Assembly (NCBI GenBank): GCA_013286765.1
Contig: JABDFB010000020.1
Location: 1-28,847 of the forward strand
From: Deltaproteobacteria bacterium
Lineage (GTDB): Bacteria > Bdellovibrionota > UBA1018
Reading direction: 5' to 3'
DNA length: 28,847 nt
Both the position numbers and the translations under genes were made by a program. Position 1 is the first letter of the stretch, and every line of letters begins with the position of its first letter. Shown here in pieces: positions 24,095 to 28,847 of the stretch. The notes under the pieces are model-generated. The model saw only the letters and a list, made by a program, of their open reading frames with translations. It made no database searches and was not told the origin of the DNA.

Positions 24095-25651
24095 ATGGAT
24101 TCAGGCTTAATGACGCGATTAAAAGTTGGCATTTTTACCTTGGCTGGGATTGGCTTGCTTGTGCTGGTATCGGTATTGATTAATAATCGCCCGTATTGGT
24201 GGCGACCCTGTCAATTCGTAAAAATCAATGTGGAAGATGCGACAGGTTTGAAGACCAAATCGCCCATACGGTCTTTAGGGATCGAAATCGGATTTTTGAG
24301 ATCGGTTAATCTGAGTGAGACTCATGTGAGCTTAGGGATCTGTATTACCGCTCCAGTAGAGGTTCTCCCGACGACTCGTGCGTATCTGCGGCCAGAGGGA
24401 TTTTTAGGCGATAAATTTGTTGAGTTAAAGCCCGTACGCTATACTGGACCGAAGCCCAGCGAACCAGAAGAATTTGACAACGCCAAGAACGCTGAGTCAA
24501 AGAATGATACAAAGTCCACTATAAAATCTGCGGTAAAATCTGCGACGAAATCCGAAATAAAGTCCCAAATAAAATCTAAGCTTAAAGGGCTTCAGTCTTT
24601 TTTAGCAATAATTCCATCGGCTTATGCTGAAGAACCGTCCCCTAGCGCAAGATCCGTTGGTGAACCAATAGGATCTCCTACGAGCTTGCCTAAACAGCGT
24701 ACTCGTAAAAGGGCAGAAAGAGAAATTCCGGTCGGAGAAGAGGTTCAGGATATTGAACATCTGGTCAATCGTGTGGACGATTTAGTTAATCAGGTTTCGG
24801 GTCTAGCAAACAACTTAAAGACAGCCATCAATCCCGAAGATCTCAAGAAGACCATGAGGCAGCTTAATTCTACATTGGAAAATGCTTCCCGAACACTAGC
24901 TCCTGAGGGGGGGCTGACTCAAACGGCACAGCGAACTTTAGCGAAATTGGAAGACTCTATAGAGCAGCTGAGAAGTCAGATGACTCGAGTGAATAAGGGT
25001 GAAGGATCTGTCGGAAGACTCTTAAACGATCCGGAATATGCTGAACTGATTCACCAGGCTTTGCTTAATCTCAATAGACTACTCAACAAGTTAAATAACT
25101 TTCGCTTCGTGGTGGATCTGGGCGGCGCTTTATTACCCGCCTATAACGGAGGCCGTGGTTGGTTTCAACTTGGAGTTTGGCCTAGGAAAGATCGCTATTA
25201 TCTCATAGGTATTTCCATGGACCCGAGAGGCCGAATTTCAACAACCCAAGTGACGACAACTGCAGGGGGCTTGAGTCAAACGACCGAGGTTCAAACGGTG
25301 GATCAGACTTCCATCCTTTTGACCGGCATGTTGGGTAAGGTCTATTACGATCGATATGATCTTTCGATTGGTTTTCTCTACGGTGACGGTGCAGCATCTG
25401 CTGCAATACGTTTAGGTCCTACTGGATTTGAAGAACAGTTAACGTTTAGAAGCGATGTTTATTTCAGAACTTCTGGAAGTTCGTTAGATAGTCGTCTCAG
25501 TCTGACATTTTTTCCTATCCAAAATCTCTACCTGCGTGCGGGTTTAGAGTCTCTGAGGAAGCTACCGGTTAATAACCGATATGCTTATTTCTTAAGCGCA
25601 GGCATTACCTTCGACGACGATGATATCAAGTTCCTATTGTCTCTGAAATAG
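24095..25651 (+). CDS. mlaD: MlaD/MCE-domain lipid transport protein with long C-terminal extension
   Basis: A 518-residue protein with one N-terminal membrane helix (VGIFTLAGIGLLVLVSVLI) and an MCE domain (about 40-118: VKINVEDATGLKTKSPIRSL, GIEIGFLRSVNL, YLRPEGFLGDKFVELKP). Next come seven tandem four-residue units of xxKS type (138-165) and a short hydrophobic stretch ending in SAYAEEP. Then there is a coiled-coil-like region (about 215-325) with NRVDDLVNQVSGLANNLKTA. The C-terminus (about 340-518) is rich in alternating strands (RYYLIGISMDPRGRIS, YAYFLSAGITFDDDDIKF) as in an outer-membrane barrel. It would thus span from the inner membrane towards the outer one and carry phospholipids. 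The gene starts 19 bp after mlaE; ATG at 24110 is an alternative start. Confidence 0.87.
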   Translation: MDSGLMTRLKVGIFTLAGIGLLVLVSVLINNRPYWWRPCQFVKINVEDATGLKTKSPIRSLGIEIGFLRSVNLSETHVSLGICITAPVEVLPTTRAYLRPEGFLGDKFVELKPVRYTGPKPSEPEEFDNAKNAESKNDTKSTIKSAVKSATKSEIKSQIKSKLKGLQSFLAIIPSAYAEEPSPSARSVGEPIGSPTSLPKQRTRKRAEREIPVGEEVQDIEHLVNRVDDLVNQVSGLANNLKTAINPEDLKKTMRQLNSTLENASRTLAPEGGLTQTAQRTLAKLEDSIEQLRSQMTRVNKGEGSVGRLLNDPEYAELIHQALLNLNRLLNKLNNFRFVVDLGGALLPAYNGGRGWFQLGVWPRKDRYYLIGISMDPRGRISTTQVTTTAGGLSQTTEVQTVDQTSILLTGMLGKVYYDRYDLSIGFLYGDGAASAAIRLGPTGFEEQLTFRSDVYFRTSGSSLDSRLSLTFFPIQNLYLRAGLESLRKLPVNNRYAYFLSAGITFDDDDIKFLLSLK

Positions 25652-25723
25652 AGACGAAGTTAGAAAGTTAGTAGTAAGTTACCCGGGAAGTTATTTGCGA
25701 TCGGCTCAGCTGGATGAGCGCGT

Positions 25724-26131
25724 CTATTCCTTTGTCGAGTTTAAGTACAGATGAAGCGAAGGGATGTCATTCTTAAGATAGGGAAATGGGGGCATGGTCT
25801 TAGTTTCGCGCTTAGGCTTGTAACCTTCCGGATAAGTCGCGGTCAAAATCCGGGCTTCCAAAAGTTCCTTCGAGGCGCCGAAAATCTCCGGACCGAGAGT
25901 ACCTGGTTTCTTTGGATCGCTGTTATGACAGGCTGTGCAGTAGGTGCGATAGATCGTCTGTCCTTTTTCGGCACTGGGTTGCTTTAGGGCAGCCGGGTCA
26001 GAGGACTTTTCTGTACAGGCCGCAGTTCCAAGCCCAAAAGACAGAATGAGAAGAAAAAAAATAGGACGGATCTGAAAAACAGATCCGTCCAAATGAGAAA
26101 CGAAAAACTGCTTCGGCAAACTAAATTTCAC
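25724..26131 (-). CDS. Monohaem c-type cytochrome, probable lipoprotein
   Basis: A 135-residue class I cytochrome c. The hydrophobic segment IRPIFFLLILSFGLGTAAC (21-39) looks like a lipoprotein signal with Cys39 as anchor. Haem attachment is CTACH (65-69) in TIYRTYCTACHNSDPKKPG, and the axial Met is probably Met113 (TKTMPPFPYL). The frame is open to 26185, but GTG at 26131 overlaps the TGA of the upstream PuuD-like gene (GTGA) and has GGAG about 11 bases before it, so coupled translation is likely. In PuuD urate oxidase such a cytochrome domain is fused to the C-terminus of the membrane part, so this protein most likely takes electrons from its neighbour. The start of the gene contains a terminator-like hairpin (26064-26090). 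Confidence 0.83.
   Translation of the reverse strand: MKFSLPKQFFVSHLDGSVFQIRPIFFLLILSFGLGTAACTEKSSDPAALKQPSAEKGQTIYRTYCTACHNSDPKKPGTLGPEIFGASKELLEARILTATYPEGYKPKRETKTMPPFPYLKNDIPSLHLYLNSTKE
26053..26090 (-). terminator. Strong hairpin with T-tract inside the cytochrome gene start
   Basis: GGACGGATCTG and CAGATCCGTCC (26064-26074 and 26080-26090) form a perfect 11-bp stem with a five-base loop. On the minus strand it is followed by TATTTTTTTT, the classical form of a Rho-independent terminator. It lies within codons 14-23 of the cytochrome gene, about 40 bp after the PuuD-like stop. Confidence 0.75.
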
Positions 26132-26832
26132 TTGGTTAGTAGCTCCATCACACCGTAAAGAACACCTGTTAAAACAAAGCCACAAGTAATTACACCCCTA
26201 ATCGTGGTCATTGGCCCGGTCTTTCCTTTGAGTGCGTTGATTTCTAGCGCAAGAATAATGACGCCGAGAACAATGGCTAACCGTGGAAGGCTGACTTCAG
26301 GATTAATCATAATGGGTAAATGACTAGCGGCGCCCATAAAAAACAGCATCGGGATTGAAAAGAGAGTGTTTGTTCGAGATGCAACACCTGCGCGTGCTCC
26401 TGCTGCGGCAGCTTCTGGAATGGCAGCTCCGCCTTTTGCAGCCTGTGTAGCAGAAGCGATGACGATTTGTTGATTCGGCCAAATCACAAACCAAACATTA
26501 GCCCACATTAAGAGTCCCAATATGGCTCCTGTAAGAATAGCGACGCCCCACGAAGTTGCGAATATGGCCGCTCCGTCCCGATGTCCTCGAATGGCAAGGT
26601 AGAGAACGCCTGTGAGCATGGTAAACATTGCACCCCATCGAAACCACCACAGCGCACGTGGTACCAGTTTTTGAATTGCGTTCGATTTAGTGCTGGCGTC
26701 GGTTTCAGCGAAGAAAGCACCCTGCACAAAATTGAAGTAATAAAGGTGTCCAATCCAGGTCACACCAAAGAATAAATGCAGCCACCTGAGAATAAATAAA
26801 AACCCATCTAAATTTAATAATGCAATGTCCAT
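26128..26832 (-). CDS. puuD: PuuD-like urate oxidase membrane domain protein
   Basis: A 234-residue inner-membrane protein of the Urate_ox_N family, the membrane part of the cytochrome-linked urate oxidase PuuD. Characteristic N-terminus: LDGFLFILRWLHLFFGVTWI then GHLYYFNFVQGAFF, followed by RALWWFRWGAMFTMLTGVLY, MWANVWFVIWPNQQIVI and SIPMLFFMGAASHLPIM. About seven to eight membrane helices. The frame is open to 27006, but the ATG at 26832 has GGGAG seven bases before it and gives the standard N-terminus. The cytochrome c domain present in fused PuuD is a separate gene immediately downstream. Urate as substrate follows from the family; some members may have other roles. Confidence 0.85.
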   Translation of the reverse strand: MDIALLNLDGFLFILRWLHLFFGVTWIGHLYYFNFVQGAFFAETDASTKSNAIQKLVPRALWWFRWGAMFTMLTGVLYLAIRGHRDGAAIFATSWGVAILTGAILGLLMWANVWFVIWPNQQIVIASATQAAKGGAAIPEAAAAGARAGVASRTNTLFSIPMLFFMGAASHLPIMINPEVSLPRLAIVLGVIILALEINALKGKTGPMTTIRGVITCGFVLTGVLYGVMELLTK

Positions 26833-26886
26833 TGATATCTCCCTATCGTCACCATCTCCAAATTTCGTCCTAGCGACTTTATCAAA

Positions 26887-26915
26887 TAAATATACGTATC
26901 TTCTTCTGGTGGCAA
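26887..26915 (-). promoter_or_regulatory. Probable promoter of the puuD-like gene
   Basis: On the minus strand TTGCCA (26915-26910) and TATTTA (26892-26887) lie exactly 17 bp apart, about 55 bp before the ATG at 26832. Confidence 0.5.
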
Positions 26916-26931
26916 GTAACTCCAAGAGTTT

Positions 26932-26959
26932 TTGCAAAAAGGGGTAGGTCGTATATGAT
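26932..26959 (+). promoter_or_regulatory. Possible promoter of the outer-membrane protein gene
   Basis: TTGCAA (26932-26937) and TATGAT (26954-26959) lie 16 bp apart. The -10 box ends 9 bp before the ATG at 26969, so a transcript from it would be almost leaderless. Confidence 0.4.
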
Positions 26960-26968
26960 AAGCTCAAT

Positions 26969-28135
26969 ATGAAAGTTAAAGTCCGTCCGATAGGTGTCCT
27001 AAGCATCTTTTTTTTCTTTTTGGTTTTTCGGGACGGGCTTGCTCAGTCGAAAGATCAAGTCCTTTCATGGACCTCGATAGGTGGGGAGACTCAGATCCAG
27101 TCCTTCGAGGCTTCTCGTCATTTTAGGAGAGCTAAAACGAGTATTGAAACTGCCATGGCTCAAACAGAGTCGCAGAATTGGGCCGATGATGATTCAAAAC
27201 TTTTCGAGATTGTACCTTTGTACTGGCTCCTGGGCGCGACTGCGGGCCGCGCCATAAGATCTGAGGACAGTTTTGGATCCGGCGTTACGGACTATATGTT
27301 CGGATTTTATGGCGGACTCACGTGGGAGATTTTACACAATCTGGAGTTTGGTGGAAAAATTGGATTGGACAGAATTCCCGGCGAGGGCTATCGCAGAGGA
27401 AATGCCACCCTTCAGCTAGGGTATACATTTTACTTTGGTAATAGCGAGCCATCTCGCCCCGTTGAGAACGAAGATGCGGACGACTGGTCGGAATATGATC
27501 CTACCGATGCGCGTGAGTACTACAGCCATCAGGCCGAAGTAAAACGAGAACGGGCAAAGCTTGCTAGTGCGAAGAGAAATAGTAATAGTGACGCTTTTCC
27601 TCAGCTGAAAATTACGTATAAGCTGGAATATTATTTGAGTCACGTGGATCAGCGGAATTACCGATTGGAGTCTCTTGCGGGATTTCAAACCAGTGAAAGT
27701 ACGATGAATCAAGGGGTGAATACCATAGAGCTTAGTTATTCACCGAATCGAAGACTGAGTTTCAGTGCCGGGTTTGGACTCTATACCTATGATTCGATCG
27801 TGGATTCTTTCTTGAATAATATCGAAATAGGAAATGCGTTACGACAGTGGCATTTTGGAAATATGAGTGGGGTCTCGAATTTGGGGCAAGCTCTCACGTT
27901 TCCTAATTACTTGCTCAATCAGTCGATAGTCATTCATCTCAAAAGCGACCAGGTTTTCCAACTGAATGTCGTCGAAGTGTCTTATTCCTCCATTTACTTA
28001 AAAAATTCTTATACTTTTAATCCGGCTTTTTATAAGTCTTTCGGATCAGATTGGGTGGCTGGCTTGGGTTTGCATTACACGGTCGCAGATTCCTCAACCA
28101 TCATTGGTACCTTTGAATTGAAGTACCATTTGTAG
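26969..28135 (+). CDS. Probable outer-membrane beta-barrel protein
   Basis: A 388-residue exported protein: signal peptide MKVKVRPIGVLSIFFFFLVF followed by RDGLAQS with cleavage after LAQ or LA. The mature part has many amphipathic strands with aromatic ends (YMFGFYGGLTWEILHNLEFG, ATLQLGYTFYFG, LKITYKLEYYLSH, IELSYSPNRRLSFSAGFGLY, WVAGLGLHYTV, TIIGTFELKYHL), as in barrel proteins. A charged loop (about 155-205) separates two groups of strands. No specific family is recognised. It is divergent from the puuD-like gene, and its ATG has no clear Shine-Dalgarno sequence, in line with the possible near-leaderless transcript. Confidence 0.7.
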   Translation: MKVKVRPIGVLSIFFFFLVFRDGLAQSKDQVLSWTSIGGETQIQSFEASRHFRRAKTSIETAMAQTESQNWADDDSKLFEIVPLYWLLGATAGRAIRSEDSFGSGVTDYMFGFYGGLTWEILHNLEFGGKIGLDRIPGEGYRRGNATLQLGYTFYFGNSEPSRPVENEDADDWSEYDPTDAREYYSHQAEVKRERAKLASAKRNSNSDAFPQLKITYKLEYYLSHVDQRNYRLESLAGFQTSESTMNQGVNTIELSYSPNRRLSFSAGFGLYTYDSIVDSFLNNIEIGNALRQWHFGNMSGVSNLGQALTFPNYLLNQSIVIHLKSDQVFQLNVVEVSYSSIYLKNSYTFNPAFYKSFGSDWVAGLGLHYTVADSSTIIGTFELKYHL

Positions 28136-28171
28136 TAGTGGTGCTAGACATTAGTTAGAAGGGATGACTTC

Positions 28172-28847
28172 ATGAAATATAACCAACTAGGAAATACTGG
28201 TCTAAACGTTTCAGAGCTCTGTCTGGGCACCATGACCTTTGGGGGAGAAGGGGATTTGTGGTCACAGATTGGAAAACTCCAGATAGACGAAGTATCTCAA
28301 ATTATCAAACAGGCGTTTGACTCAGGAATTAATTTCATTGATACCGCAAATATGTATTCCTTTGGGAAGTCTGAAATACTGACAGGAACTGCGATTAAAA
28401 AACTTGGCCTTCCTAGAGACGAACTTATTATTGCTACGAAGGCAACTGGGCCCATGGATGAAAAACCCAATGGTCGCGGGCAATCCCGATATCATTTAAT
28501 GAACCAAGTGGATGCAAGTTTAAAGCGCTTAGAAATCGATCATATTGATCTTTACCAACTACATGCCTTTGACCCGCTCACTCCGATAGAAGAGGCCCTT
28601 TCGACGTTAAATGATCTTGTTCGCTCAGGCAAGGTGCGCTACATCGGCGTTAGCAATTGGTCTGGCTGGCAGATTATGAAAGCACAGGGTATCGCTGAAA
28701 AACGTAACTGGGCTCGTCCTGTCAGCGTACAATCCTTTTATACGATCGCTTCACGTGATTTAGAACGAGAGGTAATCCCAACGGTTCTGGATCAACAAAT
28801 GGGTATAATGGTCTGGAGTCCTCTTGCCGGGGGCATTCTCAGCGGTA
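28172..28847 (+). CDS. Aldo/keto reductase (3' end outside window)
   Basis: The first 225 codons of an NADPH-dependent aldo/keto reductase of the YajO/Tas-like group. Visible: YNQLGNTGLNVSELCLGTMT, GINFIDTANMYSFGKSE with the catalytic Asp and Tyr, ELIIATKATGPM with the catalytic Lys, IDLYQLHAFDPLTPIEEAL with the catalytic His, and YIGVSNWSGWQI. The start at 28172 has GAAGGGA about 8 bases before it. It lies 37 bp after the barrel protein gene on the same strand. The substrate is not predictable. Confidence 0.9.
   Translation, partial: MKYNQLGNTGLNVSELCLGTMTFGGEGDLWSQIGKLQIDEVSQIIKQAFDSGINFIDTANMYSFGKSEILTGTAIKKLGLPRDELIIATKATGPMDEKPNGRGQSRYHLMNQVDASLKRLEIDHIDLYQLHAFDPLTPIEEALSTLNDLVRSGKVRYIGVSNWSGWQIMKAQGIAEKRNWARPVSVQSFYTIASRDLEREVIPTVLDQQMGIMVWSPLAGGILSG

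Noticed and set aside
1..28847. CRISPR array, rRNA genes, complete insertion sequence
   Set aside because: No regularly spaced repeats, no rRNA sequence and no intact transposase were seen.

Overview
The window looks like chromosomal DNA of a Gram-negative bacterium with moderate GC. It carries an outer-membrane barrel protein, Mla-type lipid transport genes, an RND exporter, a cytochrome c and Shine-Dalgarno-led genes. A myo-inositol-phosphate synthase next to a CDP-alcohol phosphatidyltransferase, with an HpnN-like RND protein and MlaE/MlaD close by, would fit Bdellovibrionota/Oligoflexia or another group of the old deltaproteobacteria. That placement is inference only.

Layout. 1-501: 5' part of a secreted unknown protein. 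687-5479: housekeeping and stress genes (GH15 glucosidase/trehalase-like enzyme, aldehyde dehydrogenase, AhpD-like protein, SrkA-like kinase). About 5490-13000: an accessory region. It holds a TPR protein, a secreted six-finger C2H2 zinc-finger protein, a secreted RAP/FASTK-like protein broken into three frames, fragments of at least three ordinary bacterial genes (RND exporter C-terminus, lumazine synthase N-terminal half, TolC/OprM-type C-terminus), a tyrosine-recombinase remnant and a tRNA-Glu(UUC). The 3' end of the tRNA faces the accessory region, as expected of an integration site. 13271-18520: Rad52-like protein, hemerythrin, UreH/RcnA-like membrane protein, nitronate monooxygenase, DUF971 protein and a Gfo/Idh/MocA dehydrogenase. 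18598-25651: inositol-phosphate synthase, phosphatidylinositol-type synthase, RND exporter, MlaE and MlaD, i.e. phospholipid synthesis next to envelope lipid transport. 25724-27006: a PuuD-like urate oxidase membrane domain and a separate monohaem cytochrome c, probably one functional unit. 26969-28847: an outer-membrane barrel protein and the start of an aldo/keto reductase.

The main discovery candidate is the pair of convergent genes at 7191-8561 (+) and 8986-12413 (-). Each begins with a Sec-type signal peptide and then carries a eukaryote-like nucleic-acid-binding architecture: two three-finger Krueppel-type arrays in one, helical repeats plus a RAP-like domain in the other. Such proteins exported by a bacterium would be candidate effectors acting on host or prey DNA and RNA. 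The second gene needs two single-base corrections to read through, so it is either decaying or affected by sequence errors.
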